From Ruminococcus sp. (lineage in GTDB: Bacteria > Bacillota > Clostridia > Oscillospirales > Ruminococcaceae): DNA of 64,000 nt. The stretch covers positions 62,001 through 126,000 of the forward strand of contig NZ_JAHZAX010000009.1 of the NCBI RefSeq assembly GCF_019423705.1. Reading direction: 5' to 3'. Positions 41,896-50,303 of this stretch are shown here, one piece after another; within the stretch, counting starts at the first letter, position 1, and each line of letters starts with the position of its first letter. The notes beneath the pieces were generated by a model. The model saw only the letters and a list, made by a program, of their open reading frames with translations, was not told the origin of the DNA and searched no databases. Made by a program: the position numbers and the translations under genes.

Positions 41896-42300
41896 CTATA
41901 TTTTCATCTTGAACTTGTTTCTGCAATTCGGACAGCAGACTGTATGCTCGCCCTTGGCTTTTGGCAGTCTGAGGGTCTTTTTGCAGGTGGGACACTTGCA
42001 GTAAACGTGAGTTTTTCTGTCTCTGAACTTTCTCTGACAGAGGGATATCTTCTTTGAAACGCCGCCGAATATCTGCTCGAACTTCTGATTTTCAGCATAT
42101 CGCTTCTGCAAATTCCTTGAAAGCGATCTTACCACCGCAAGGATAAGTATAGCATACACAATGAGCTGAACTATCCAAGAGCGTATGAACAAATTTGCGG
42201 CGCTGACTATCACAGCAAGCACGCAGAACCCGTAAAAAAGCTTATCTATTCCATATCTGCCCTGAAAAAATCTTGACAGCTTGTACATAAATCCATTCAT
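41896..42300 (-). CDS. Small membrane protein with C-terminal zinc ribbon
   Basis: A 134-residue protein with two membrane segments (about 20-57), a basic helical linker (SLSRNLQKRYAENQKFEQIF), and a zinc ribbon of two CxxC pairs (YCKCPTCKKTLRLPKAKG and VCCPNCRNKF). Such proteins are frequent in Clostridia and uncharacterised. AGAGGTAATC precedes ATG 42300. It is monocistronic. Confidence 0.82.
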   Translation of the reverse strand: MNGFMYKLSRFFQGRYGIDKLFYGFCVLAVIVSAANLFIRSWIVQLIVYAILILAVVRSLSRNLQKRYAENQKFEQIFGGVSKKISLCQRKFRDRKTHVYCKCPTCKKTLRLPKAKGEHTVCCPNCRNKFKMKI

Positions 42301-42468
42301 TCTGATTACCTCTTTTCTTACTCTCGGCGATATATCTTCGCCACATTATAAATAGTACACCAAGTTTATAAACTCATTATTAACTTTTGTCAAATTTCAC
42401 ATACATTTCACAAAAGACAAGGTGCATAAGCCTATGCGCTTCAGACTGCCGCAAAAGCCGCAAACCAA

Positions 42469-42492
42469 CGGGCGACCAAAGGTCGCCCCTAC
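42469..42492 (+). repeat. Short palindromic repeat, GGGCGACC variant
   Basis: CGGGCGACC/GGTCGCCCCTAC around AAA. Same variant as at 4250. Confidence 0.85.
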
Positions 42493-42518
42493 ATTAAATT
42501 GCGTATTTTAGCACATAT

Positions 42519-42575
42519 GTAGGGGAAAATTGTTGTTCGACAATGCTCACAACAATTTGCGTCCTCGACGTCCCA
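42519..42575 (-). repeat. GGGACG-type repeat carrying a nested hairpin
   Basis: It begins GTAGGGG and ends GTCCTCGACGTCCCA like other members. In between, a 33-bp inverted repeat AAAATTGTTGTT ... AACAATTT replaces the usual GACGGC. That insert is the reverse complement of the one at 9016 with few changes. Confidence 0.8.
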
Positions 42576-42705
42576 CTTGTTTGAACCATTATCAACAAAC
42601 TGAGGCATATAATCCTATGCACTTCCCTGCAATGGTGAACATATAATGTACTGTGTTCGTAACAGGCAATGCGGACAAGGACATTTCAAAGAAGGGGTAA
42701 ACAAA

Positions 42706-42915
42706 ATGACTAAGAGATATATTGCAATGACTTCCATAACCTACGCCATGAAGGCGAAAACTTTGCTTAATGAAAAGAAATTTTACTGTGAGATAGAAAG
42801 AACGCCGAAAAATCTCGGCACGGGCTGCGGATATTCCATAGTTGTAAAGGCCGACCCGCAGGAGGTCGCCGCTGTGCTTTCTCAAAACCGTATACCTTAC
42901 AAGGAGATACTCTGA
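42706..42915 (+). CDS. DUF3343 protein
   Basis: A 69-residue protein of the DUF3343 kind (MTKRYIAMTSITYAMKAKTLL ... GYSIVVKADPQEVAAVL), with one central Cys in LGTGCGYS. Members are proposed putative selenium or sulfur carriers because they often sit next to SelD, YedF or cysteine-desulfurase-like genes. ATG 42706 follows GAAGGGG; the longer frame is not supported. It ends 7 bp before the class V aminotransferase gene, so they are coupled. Confidence 0.85.
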   Translation: MTKRYIAMTSITYAMKAKTLLNEKKFYCEIERTPKNLGTGCGYSIVVKADPQEVAAVLSQNRIPYKEIL

Positions 42916-42922
42916 CAAGGGG

Positions 42923-44080
42923 GTGACTATCATAAACGCAAACGATCGGATAATAAATTTTGACAACTCGGCAACGAGCTTTCCAAAGCCCCCTGCGGTG
43001 AAAAACGCTGTTGCGCTGGCGGTGGCGCAATACGGCGGCAATCCCGGACGGAGCGGTCACAAGCTTTCGCTGCGGACGGCTGAAAAGGTCTTTGAGGTGC
43101 GGAGCCTTGCGGCGGAGATGTTCGGGGCTGAAACGGAAAATGTGGCTTTTACGGTCAACTGCACCTTCGCCCTCAATATGGCGATAAAGGGCATTATGCA
43201 GTACGGCGGACATATCATCATATCAAATTATGAGCACAATTCCGTGGCAAGGCCTGTTTACGCTCTGTCCCAGACAAGGGGCGTTGAATACTCTATCGCC
43301 AAAGTTGAGGACGACGACAATGCCACTATCGAGAACTTCCGCAGGCTCATCACGCCGAAAACAAAGTGCATATGCTGCTGCATCGCTTCAAACGTAACTG
43401 GGCGTATCCTGCCATATCGTGAGATAGGAAAGCTTTGCAAAGAGCACAACATCTGCTTTATTGCTGACGGCGCACAAGGCTGCGGACTGCTTGACCTTTC
43501 ACTTGCAGACGGATTTAACTTCATCTGCACAGCAGGCCACAAGGCACTTTACGGCCCCACGGGCACGGGGCTTCTCATTACCGACGGCGAATATCCTCTT
43601 TCGACTATCGTTGAGGGCGGAACCGGTGCGACTTCATCGGAGCTTGCGCAGACGCCGTTTTTGCCCGAAAAGCTTGAAAGCGGAACTATCAACACGGTCG
43701 GCATAATCGGTCTTGGTGAGGGGCTTAAATTCGTGAAGAGCAAAACTCCGCAGGTCATAAGGGCGCACGAAGAAAAGCTTTGCAGGCAGCTTTACGGCGC
43801 ATTGTCAAGGCTTGACAACGTGAGATTCTATGAGCCGAACGTCAGAAAAGTGCCAATACTTGCATTTAACATCGGGGATATGAACTCCCAGCAGGCGGCT
43901 TCAATGCTCAGTCAGAGGGGCTTTGCTCTCCGTGGAGGGCTGCAATGCGCCGCCGTGACCCACAACACTCTCGGCACAACTGAACAGGGCGTTGTACGCT
44001 TTTCGCCGTCGGCGTTCAGCACCCCTGCGCAGGTGAACGCACTTGCGGAAGAGATAAAAAAGCTTGCGAGAGGACAGTAA
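42923..44080 (+). CDS. Class V aminotransferase, cysteine desulfurase-like
   Basis: A 385-residue PLP enzyme of the cysteine desulfurase-related family seen near selenium genes (EF2568/TIGR01977 type, from memory). It has INFDNSATSFPKPPAV, CIASNVTGRILP, IADGAQGCGLLDLSL and the PLP lysine in CTAGHKALYGPTGTGLL; a Cys near residue 340 (GLQCAAVTHNTLGT) fits the catalytic loop. The start is uncertain: GTG 42923 touches the AAGGGGG ribosome site, leaving no spacing. The next in-frame codons (ATC, ATA) are better spaced but non-standard. Confidence 0.9.
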   Translation: MTIINANDRIINFDNSATSFPKPPAVKNAVALAVAQYGGNPGRSGHKLSLRTAEKVFEVRSLAAEMFGAETENVAFTVNCTFALNMAIKGIMQYGGHIIISNYEHNSVARPVYALSQTRGVEYSIAKVEDDDNATIENFRRLITPKTKCICCCIASNVTGRILPYREIGKLCKEHNICFIADGAQGCGLLDLSLADGFNFICTAGHKALYGPTGTGLLITDGEYPLSTIVEGGTGATSSELAQTPFLPEKLESGTINTVGIIGLGEGLKFVKSKTPQVIRAHEEKLCRQLYGALSRLDNVRFYEPNVRKVPILAFNIGDMNSQQAASMLSQRGFALRGGLQCAAVTHNTLGTTEQGVVRFSPSAFSTPAQVNALAEEIKKLARGQ

Positions 44081-44109
44081 GTTTTGGGCATTATGAGGGC
44101 AAAAAACTG

Positions 44110-44138
44110 TTGCAATAAGATGAAGAGTGTGCTATAAT
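44110..44138 (+). promoter_or_regulatory. Promoter of the wall-repeat protein gene
   Basis: TTGCAA (44110-44115), 17-bp spacer, TATAAT (44133-44138). Confidence 0.88.
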
Positions 44139-44180
44139 GATACTATCTAAAGTTGTGTAAATTATCGGAAAGGACTTTTT

Positions 44181-46415
44181 ATGAGCGTTGATAATAAAGA
44201 CGAGAGACTGATCCCCGACAGATATGATCGGGTACTGAAACGTGATAAAAAGAAAATGATAGCTGCCGCTGCTGCCTGCACCATCGTTATGGGCGCAGGC
44301 TTCGGCGGATACCTTTACTACGGCGCATTCTATGCGTCGGGCTGGCACACCCACGACGGCAGCACATATTATATAATGAAAGAGACCGGCGAAAAAGCTC
44401 TTGGTTATCATATGATCGACAACACCTGTTATCTTTTTGACGACAAGGGCAATGCTATGGCGGACGGCTGGCAGACATACCGCGGCGATAAATATTACAT
44501 CAAGGACGGCGTCGTTCAGCGTGGAAAAATAAAGATCGACGGCGAGGAATATTACTTCTCGGAAGAATCAGGCATTTTCAGAACGGGGCTTTGCGAGATA
44601 AACGGCGGCGAATATTATTTCGACGATCACGGCTTCCCTGACACGGGTTTTGACAGTCAGGGCGGATATTACTATGACGAAAACGGTCAGCGTGTAACGG
44701 GATGGACGAAGATAAACAATTTCCAGTATTACTTCCTCAAGACCGGCAAAATGGCAACGGGCTTCATTGAGATCGACGACAAGCTTTATTACTTCAACAG
44801 CGAGGGTCATATGGTCACAGGCTGGCAGGAGATCGAGGGCAAGAAATATTACTTCTCCAAGACAGGTGTGGCTCACAAGGGCTGGATGGAGATTGAGAAG
44901 AAGTATTATTACTGCGACGAAGAGACCGGCGCTTGCGCACAGGGCTTTGCGGAGATCGATGGGTCAAGCTATTATTTCAACGACAGCTGTGAAATGGTCA
45001 AGGGCTGGATAACAATTGACAAGAACAGGTATCATTTCTCTGACGACGGAAAGATGACCACAGGCTGGTATGAAGAACCCCCGAACAAATATCACTTCAA
45101 CAGCAAGGGCGTTGCAGGCAAGGGCTTCCGTGAGATCGACGGCAAGTATTATTACTTCAACAAGAAAAATATCCTCCTTGACGGCTGGCAGACCATAAAC
45201 GACAACCTTTACTATTTCGGCAGAGGCGGCGTTGTTGCGGACGGCTGGCAGGAACTTGACGGCGACACTTACTACTTTGACAAAAAGACTCACGCTGCGG
45301 CAACGGGCTGGACGAACACAGACCAGTATACGGACGCTGAGAAAAAGACTATCAAGGACTTCAAGAGCAATGTTTCAAGCCTTGTGAAGTATGAAAAAGA
45401 CGATTACAAGAAGGACGAAAAGCCTGACGAGGAAGAGACAAAGAAGCTTGAAGAGCTTGCGGAGAAGTTTGACAAAAAGACATTCAACGCCTTTGACCGC
45501 AAGGTATACGAGAAATTCGGCGGCGCTGTTTTCTATCAGTATTATTTCTATTCCGACCACACCCTTTGCACGGGGCTCACGAAGATAGACGGATATTATT
45601 TCTACTTTGACGAGGAGACAGGCAAAAAGGCAACAGGCTGGAAGACCATTGACGGCAAGCGTTACTATTTCGGCGTGACGGGCGCTGCTATGGTGGGCGA
45701 GTTTGAAGTTGACGACAAGAAGTACACATTCTCCAACGAGGGCGTATTTGCTGACGGACTTGTGAAGATAGACGGCGATCTGAAATACAAGAAGAGCGAT
45801 GACGAATGGGCAAAGTCTGAATTTATCACCGCAAACGGAAAGATATACTATTTTAATGAGAGTGAAGCCGCTGTTACAGGCTGGCAGACTATCGAGGACA
45901 AACGTTATCATTTCGACAGCGAGGGCAGGCTCACCACAGGTCTTTTCAAGGACGATTCGGGTATTTACTACATCGACAAAAACGGCGCACAGACCGACAA
46001 ATGGGTTGCTGTTGGCGACAAGACTTATTACTTTGACGGCGAGGGCAAAGCTGTTGCAGGCTGGACGGATATTGATGGCACGACCTTCTATTTCAACAAT
46101 GACGGCGTGCTCCAAAGCGAATGGACGACCATTGACGGCAAGAAATATTTCCTGCAAAACGGCGTTATGATAAGAGGCCCTGTTTATATCGACGACAAGT
46201 TCTACAACTTCGGCGAGGACGGCTATCTCAAAGGCGGCTGGATAAACTGGTGCGGACAGAAATTCTACAACAACAAGGACGGCACAGTTGTGACGGGCTG
46301 GAAAAAGATAGGCGGCAAGCGTTACTACTTTGACGGCTCGGGAATGATGCTCATAAACACCACCATTGACGGCTATGACCTTGATAATGACGGTGTTGCG
46401 CACAAGGCAAAATAA
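44181..46415 (+). CDS. Large cell-wall-binding repeat protein
   Basis: A 744-residue protein with a basic cytoplasmic N-terminus (about 27 residues), one membrane segment (about 28-48), and roughly 25 copies of a 20-residue choline-binding/glucan-binding type repeat, pattern GWxxIxGKxYYFxxxGxxxTG, over residues 52-744. A charged non-repeat insert (about 385-440: KKDEKPDEEETKKLEELAEKF) divides the array in two. There is no enzymatic domain, so it is an extracellular repeat stalk tethered by its N-terminus, perhaps a wall scaffold. The repeats are diverged at DNA level. It has its own promoter and a bidirectional terminator downstream. Confidence 0.9.
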   Translation: MSVDNKDERLIPDRYDRVLKRDKKKMIAAAAACTIVMGAGFGGYLYYGAFYASGWHTHDGSTYYIMKETGEKALGYHMIDNTCYLFDDKGNAMADGWQTYRGDKYYIKDGVVQRGKIKIDGEEYYFSEESGIFRTGLCEINGGEYYFDDHGFPDTGFDSQGGYYYDENGQRVTGWTKINNFQYYFLKTGKMATGFIEIDDKLYYFNSEGHMVTGWQEIEGKKYYFSKTGVAHKGWMEIEKKYYYCDEETGACAQGFAEIDGSSYYFNDSCEMVKGWITIDKNRYHFSDDGKMTTGWYEEPPNKYHFNSKGVAGKGFREIDGKYYYFNKKNILLDGWQTINDNLYYFGRGGVVADGWQELDGDTYYFDKKTHAAATGWTNTDQYTDAEKKTIKDFKSNVSSLVKYEKDDYKKDEKPDEEETKKLEELAEKFDKKTFNAFDRKVYEKFGGAVFYQYYFYSDHTLCTGLTKIDGYYFYFDEETGKKATGWKTIDGKRYYFGVTGAAMVGEFEVDDKKYTFSNEGVFADGLVKIDGDLKYKKSDDEWAKSEFITANGKIYYFNESEAAVTGWQTIEDKRYHFDSEGRLTTGLFKDDSGIYYIDKNGAQTDKWVAVGDKTYYFDGEGKAVAGWTDIDGTTFYFNNDGVLQSEWTTIDGKKYFLQNGVMIRGPVYIDDKFYNFGEDGYLKGGWINWCGQKFYNNKDGTVVTGWKKIGGKRYYFDGSGMMLINTTIDGYDLDNDGVAHKAK

Positions 46416-46445
46416 AAATGCGTTAATGCGCTGCGCAAAAAAAAA

Positions 46446-46469
46446 CGGGCGAACGCTGTTCGCCCCTAC
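46446..46469 (+). repeat. Short palindromic repeat, GGGCGAA type
   Basis: CGGGCGAAC/GTTCGCCCCTAC around GCT, a consensus copy 30 bp after the wall-repeat gene. Confidence 0.88.
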
Positions 46470-46493
46470 AAGTGTAAAAGATAGAATTGCGAC

Positions 46494-46533
46494 AAAAAAG
46501 GACTGCTGAGTTTTATGACAGCAGTCCTTTTGA
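46494..46533. terminator. Bidirectional terminator
   Basis: AAAAGGACTGCTG/CAGCAGTCCTTTT perfect 13-bp stem between converging genes. Confidence 0.93.
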
Positions 46534-46540
46534 TTTTGTA

Positions 46541-47014
46541 TTATATTTCTTCCAGCAGGCACACAGACGTTGCCGATATGCCAAGGCCTTCGCCTGTAAA
46601 GCCAAGTCCCTCTTCGGTGGTGGCTTTGACTGATATTTGCGAGATATCGCAGCCGCAGACTTCGGCGATACGCTCACGCATTTTCACGATATAGGGCGCA
46701 AGCTTCGGTCGCTGGGCACAGATCGTGGCGTCGATATTGCCGATATTATAACCCTTTTCCTTGATTATCCTGCATACCTCAGCCATAAGCTTCATACTGT
46801 CAGCGCCCTCATATGCGGGGTCGTTATCGGGAAAAAGATGTCCGATATCCCCCAAGGCAAGTGCCCCCAACACAGCGTCCATAATTGCGTGGGCGAGGAC
46901 GTCTGCGTCAGAATGGCCTAGCAGGCCTTTTTCATACTCTATCTCAATTCCGCCGAGGATAAGCTTTCTTCCCTCGACCAGCTTGTGAACGTCATAACCG
47001 TGTCCGATACGCAT
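46541..47014 (-). CDS. ispF: 2-C-methyl-D-erythritol 2,4-cyclodiphosphate synthase
   Basis: Fifth step of the MEP isoprenoid pathway. The 157-residue protein has the zinc ligands in MRIGHGYDVHKL, GLLGHSDADVLAHAIMDA, DIGHLFPDNDP and the C-terminal KATTEEGLGFTGEGLGI. ATG 47014 follows GGAGGG, giving the usual length. It starts 17 bp after the pheA stop and is probably co-transcribed with it. Confidence 0.97.
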   Translation of the reverse strand: MRIGHGYDVHKLVEGRKLILGGIEIEYEKGLLGHSDADVLAHAIMDAVLGALALGDIGHLFPDNDPAYEGADSMKLMAEVCRIIKEKGYNIGNIDATICAQRPKLAPYIVKMRERIAEVCGCDISQISVKATTEEGLGFTGEGLGISATSVCLLEEI

Positions 47015-47030
47015 TTTTATCCCTCCAACG

Positions 47031-48143
47031 TTATATTTCTTCATAGTTGCCAAGAAACTTGAAATAGGAAAGCTCAGAATTGAGCTCGCTCATAAGCTTT
47101 GCAACGTCGGGCGAATTGATAGCGCCCTCGAAATCGAGATAGAAAACAACGTCAAAATCCGTGTTTGCGATAGGTCGGCTTTCGATCATCGAAAGGTTAA
47201 GGCCTGCAACGGAGAACTTTGTCAGCAGTCTGTAAAGCGCCGATGATGTGTGCGGCAGGGAAAGAGACACCGACACGATGTTTGCGTTATCGGAGCGCAA
47301 GGTCTCCTTTGAGATCAAAATGAACTTAGTGTAATTCTCCGCAGCGTTTGCGATATCACGGCGAAGTATCTCAAGCCCCTGCTCCTTTGCGCAGGTCTCA
47401 GAGCATATCGCCGCATAAGGCTCGCTGCTTTCCTTTATGTAGCAAGCCGCTATCGCCGTATTTGCGTACTTATGGCTCTTCAAGCCGTTGTCTGCCAAAA
47501 AGTCAGAGCATTGGCTAAGCGCCTGTTCGTGAGAATAAACTATCTTGATATCCTCGAACTTTGTACCCTTTTTCACAGCAAGGCAATGGGATATTTTTAC
47601 CTTTGTTGCGGCACATATCTTGAAATCGTGCTTTTTCATAAGCTCATAGGTCTGACCCACAGAGCCTGCCGTTGAATTTGCGATAGGCAGGATACCGAAA
47701 TCTGCGCCGCCGTTTTCAACGGTCTTGAACACGTCGTCAAAGTCCTCAAAGAATATCGGCTCGAAATCCTCGAATATCTGTCCGCAAGCGATGTGTGAAT
47801 AAGAGCCGCTGGTTCCCGGAACCGCAACGGTCTTTTTACCTGACAAGTCCAGTTTTTTGTACTCTATCTTATCGAAATCCGCAAAAAGCTCCTGATACTG
47901 GCGGCACTTTGAGATATCCATAATATTCTGGAAAAAGACCTTTGAAGCGCTTGCAAGCCCCTCGGGAGCGTTTGCGCCAACTCGTTCAAGTATCTCCTGC
48001 TCACGTCCGCTCTGAAAAACAGGCAGATCGTTTGCGATCTTGTATTCAGCCACCTTAAAGCACAGCCCCATACGCTGATTAAAAAGCTTCTGAAGCTGTT
48101 CGTCGATAGCATTTATATTACTTCTCAATTCTTGCAGATCCAT
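47031..48143 (-). CDS. pheA: Bifunctional chorismate mutase/prephenate dehydratase
   Basis: Converts chorismate to prephenate and then phenylpyruvate for phenylalanine. The 370-residue fusion has an AroQ-type chorismate mutase (about 1-85: LRSNINAIDEQLQKLFNQRM, VAEYK), a prephenate dehydratase domain (about 105-285: GTSGSYSHIA, GILPIANSTAGSVGQTYELM, with the TKF of NYTKFILIS) and an ACT domain (about 295-370) with ESRPI for feedback by phenylalanine. AAAGGAG precedes the ATG. Phenylpyruvate is also a possible substrate of the indolepyruvate oxidoreductase encoded nearby. Confidence 0.97.
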   Translation of the reverse strand: MDLQELRSNINAIDEQLQKLFNQRMGLCFKVAEYKIANDLPVFQSGREQEILERVGANAPEGLASASKVFFQNIMDISKCRQYQELFADFDKIEYKKLDLSGKKTVAVPGTSGSYSHIACGQIFEDFEPIFFEDFDDVFKTVENGGADFGILPIANSTAGSVGQTYELMKKHDFKICAATKVKISHCLAVKKGTKFEDIKIVYSHEQALSQCSDFLADNGLKSHKYANTAIAACYIKESSEPYAAICSETCAKEQGLEILRRDIANAAENYTKFILISKETLRSDNANIVSVSLSLPHTSSALYRLLTKFSVAGLNLSMIESRPIANTDFDVVFYLDFEGAINSPDVAKLMSELNSELSYFKFLGNYEEI

Positions 48144-48189
48144 AAATTTGCTCCTTTAAATCAATAAATTATCATAAAAGCCGCTATAT

Positions 48190-48218
48190 ATTTTATCATA
48201 TTTTAGCAGCATATTCAA
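48190..48218 (-). promoter_or_regulatory. Promoter of pheA-ispF
   Basis: On the minus strand: TTGAAT (48218-48213), 17-bp spacer, TAAAAT (48195-48190). Confidence 0.75.
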
Positions 48219-48225
48219 GCACTTT

Positions 48226-48807
48226 TTATGAATTTGAAGTTATTTTGCAAGCTTCGGGAAAACTTATCACCTTTGGCGGCTGACCGGAATACTCTTTGAG
48301 CTGTTTCCCAAGCCAAACCATATCGTAACGCCTGCCGAATTTATATGCGCAGCCCCCGAAAGTGCCCACAAGCTTATAGCCAAGCCTTTCGTGAAATCTC
48401 ACGCTGTCGTTGGTGAGATATTCGTCCTCTGTTTTGGTGCAGGCAATGCAGGCATAAAGATTTGTGATATTCTGCAAAGCAAGGCAGCGCTCAAGTTTGG
48501 CGTATAACATTCTGCCGATACCCTTGCGGTGCTGACCCTCTTTGACATATACCGTTGTCTCCACCGACCAGTCATAGGCGGCCCTGTCCTTGAAAACGCC
48601 TGCATAGGCATAGCCCAATATCTCGCCGTTTTCCACAGCTTTGATATACGGATAGCGAGCCTTTATGCTGACGATACGCTGAGAGAATTCCTCCACAGTC
48701 GGCACGTCATATTCAAATGTTATGGCGGTCTTTTCAACATATGGGCGATAAATTTCCAAAAGCTCTGCGGCGTCGGTGACTTCCACAGCTTTTATTTCGA
48801 TACTCAT
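48226..48807 (-). CDS. GNAT acetyltransferase, phosphinothricin acetyltransferase-like
   Basis: A 193-residue acetyltransferase resembling the Pat/YncA group: LLEIYRPYVEKTAITFEYDVPT, VYVKEGQHRKGIGRMLYAKLE (acetyl-CoA loop) and SVRFHERLGYKLVGTF. Family members acetylate methionine derivatives or toxic amino-acid analogues; the substrate here is unknown. It follows the EamA gene by 15 bp. AAGGAG precedes the ATG. Confidence 0.88.
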   Translation of the reverse strand: MSIEIKAVEVTDAAELLEIYRPYVEKTAITFEYDVPTVEEFSQRIVSIKARYPYIKAVENGEILGYAYAGVFKDRAAYDWSVETTVYVKEGQHRKGIGRMLYAKLERCLALQNITNLYACIACTKTEDEYLTNDSVRFHERLGYKLVGTFGGCAYKFGRRYDMVWLGKQLKEYSGQPPKVISFPEACKITSNS

Positions 48808-48822
48808 TGTATTATTTGCTCC

Positions 48823-49236
48823 TTAAATTACCATTAAGATAGTGCCGGCGGTGACAAGCGCCGCACCGATAGCTGACTTTGCCGTGAAATCCTCGTGGAG
48901 AAATATTACCGCAAGGATAAGTGTGATAACAACGCTGAGCTTGTCCACAGGTGCCACCTTTGAAGCGCTGCCCATTTGGAGCGCCTTATAATAGCACAGC
49001 CAAGAAGCGCCCGTTGCCAGACCCGAAAGTATAAGGAACACCCAGCTTTTCTTTCCGATAGACGTTATTCCGCCCTGAGTATGGGTGATGAAAACCATTG
49101 CCCAAGCCATTACCAGCACGACGCAGGTACGCACGGCGGTAGCAAGATTAGAATTCACCCCGTCAATACCGACCTTTGCAAGTATTGACGTTGCGGCGGC
49201 GAATACCGCTGACAAAAGTGCAAATACAAACCACAT
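48823..49236 (-). CDS. Half-size EamA-type membrane transporter
   Basis: A 137-residue protein with four to five membrane segments equal to one EamA domain; full drug/metabolite transporters have two. The end FLHEDFTAKSAIGAALVTAGTILMVI and LSGLATGASWLCYYKALQMG are typical. It may act as a dimer like small multidrug transporters. ATG 49236 follows AAGAAGG. First in a two-gene unit with the acetyltransferase, which may handle the same compound (inference). Confidence 0.88.
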   Translation of the reverse strand: MWFVFALLSAVFAAATSILAKVGIDGVNSNLATAVRTCVVLVMAWAMVFITHTQGGITSIGKKSWVFLILSGLATGASWLCYYKALQMGSASKVAPVDKLSVVITLILAVIFLHEDFTAKSAIGAALVTAGTILMVI

Positions 49237-49259
49237 ATTATGACCTTCTTTCACGTTAT

Positions 49260-49287
49260 ATTATAGCACTTTTTTTACATATTGCAA
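49260..49287 (-). promoter_or_regulatory. Promoter of the EamA-GNAT unit
   Basis: On the minus strand: TTGCAA (49287-49282), 16-bp spacer, TATAAT (49265-49260). Confidence 0.8.
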
Positions 49288-49379
49288 CGATATCGGCGCA
49301 GATTTTACTTTTCTCCGATGATTCGCGGTAAATTTCGGTGAATTATCAGAAAATTAATAAATCGCTCTAGTTATCGCCC

Positions 49380-49408
49380 TTGAATTAATTATAGTTTTAT
49401 GGTATGAT
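49380..49408 (+). promoter_or_regulatory. Promoter of tcdA
   Basis: TTGAAT (49380-49385), 17-bp spacer, TATGAT (49403-49408). Confidence 0.75.
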
Positions 49409-49476
49409 TATTCTCAGTTATATGCAGACGGCGAAGCTTTCAATGCCGTCTTTATGAAAGGCTGGAATATACAGGT

Positions 49477-50232
49477 ATGCTTAATCAGTTTTCAAGAACG
49501 GAGCTTCTTTTCGGCAAAGAGGCTATGGAAAAGCTTTGGAACAGCAGAGTTGCTGTTTTCGGAATAGGCGGCGTGGGCGGATATGCCGTTGAGGCGCTGG
49601 CAAGAAGCGGCGTTGGAACGCTCGATCTTATTGACGATGACAAGGTCTGTCTCACAAATCTTAATCGTCAGATATTCGCAACAAGAAGCACAGTTGGCAA
49701 ATACAAGGTCGATGTTGCCGCAGATCGTGTGCACGATATATGCCCCGACATAACAGTGAACACATACAAGTGCTTTTATATGCCCGACACCGCCGATCAG
49801 TTCGATTTTTCACAGTACGACTATGTTATCGATGCTATCGACACAGTAACAGGAAAGATCGAGATAATAAGGCGTGCCGAGGCTTCAAAGACCGCTGTTA
49901 TTTCATCAATGGGCGCAGGTAACAAGCTCGACCCGACAGCATTCAAGGTGGCTGACATTTACAGCACAAAGGTCTGCCCTCTTGCAAAGGTTATGCGCCG
50001 TGAGCTCAAAAAGTACGGTATCAAAAAGCTCAAGGTGGTTTACTCTGAGGAACAGCCTATCAGACCTATCGAAGATATGGCTATATCCTGCCGTCAGCAT
50101 TGCATTTGCCCTCCCGGTACTGCAAGAAAATGCACTGCTCGCCGTGATATCCCCGGTTCAAACGCATTCGTGCCGTCAACTGTTGGTCTTATCATCGCAG
50201 GCGAAGTCATCAAGGATATCGTCAATAAATAA
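49477..50232 (+). CDS. tcdA: tRNA threonylcarbamoyladenosine dehydratase
   Basis: ThiF/E1-like ATP-dependent enzyme that cyclises t6A37 in tRNA to ct6A. The 251-residue protein has the nucleotide site VAVFGIGGVGGYAVEALARSG, DDDKVCLTNLNRQI, the IDTVTGKIEII region, a Cys pair in CRQHCICPPG, and SNAFVPSTVGLIIAGEV at the end. Single gene with its own promoter and terminator. Confidence 0.95.
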   Translation: MLNQFSRTELLFGKEAMEKLWNSRVAVFGIGGVGGYAVEALARSGVGTLDLIDDDKVCLTNLNRQIFATRSTVGKYKVDVAADRVHDICPDITVNTYKCFYMPDTADQFDFSQYDYVIDAIDTVTGKIEIIRRAEASKTAVISSMGAGNKLDPTAFKVADIYSTKVCPLAKVMRRELKKYGIKKLKVVYSEEQPIRPIEDMAISCRQHCICPPGTARKCTARRDIPGSNAFVPSTVGLIIAGEVIKDIVNK

Positions 50233-50249
50233 AAAGCGCAACAGCAAAA

Positions 50250-50287
50250 CAAAAAACGTCTGCCCGCAATGGACAGACGTTTTATTT
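50250..50287. terminator. Bidirectional terminator
   Basis: AAACGTCTGCCC ... GGACAGACGTTT with T-runs on both sides, between tcdA and the ferredoxin gene. Confidence 0.92.
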
Positions 50288-50303
50288 TTCAGCTATGTAT
50301 AAA

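Larger units (their letters stand above)
42301..42705. other. Repeat-bearing gap upstream of the DUF3343 gene
   Basis: Contains two palindromic repeats (42469-42492, 42519-42575). It also has two similar segments around them, GCATAAGCCTATGCGCTTC at 42424-42442 and GCATATAATCCTATGCACTTC-like at 42604-42624. No gene is supported. Confidence 0.5.

Noticed and set aside
42301..42640. Selenium-related RNA element before the DUF3343 gene
   Set aside because: Only generic short palindromic repeats and a weak repeated GCATA..CCTATGC segment are present; no SECIS-like or known structure.
44300..46400. Regular repeats suggesting a CRISPR-like array
   Set aside because: The periodicity is of codons in a long repeat protein; units are diverged and there are no identical repeats with unique spacers.
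45375..46562. 395-codon open frame on the minus strand opposite the wall-repeat gene
   Set aside because: It is a mirror of the repetitive gene on the plus strand, has no start signal of its own, runs through the terminator, and shows no protein family features.
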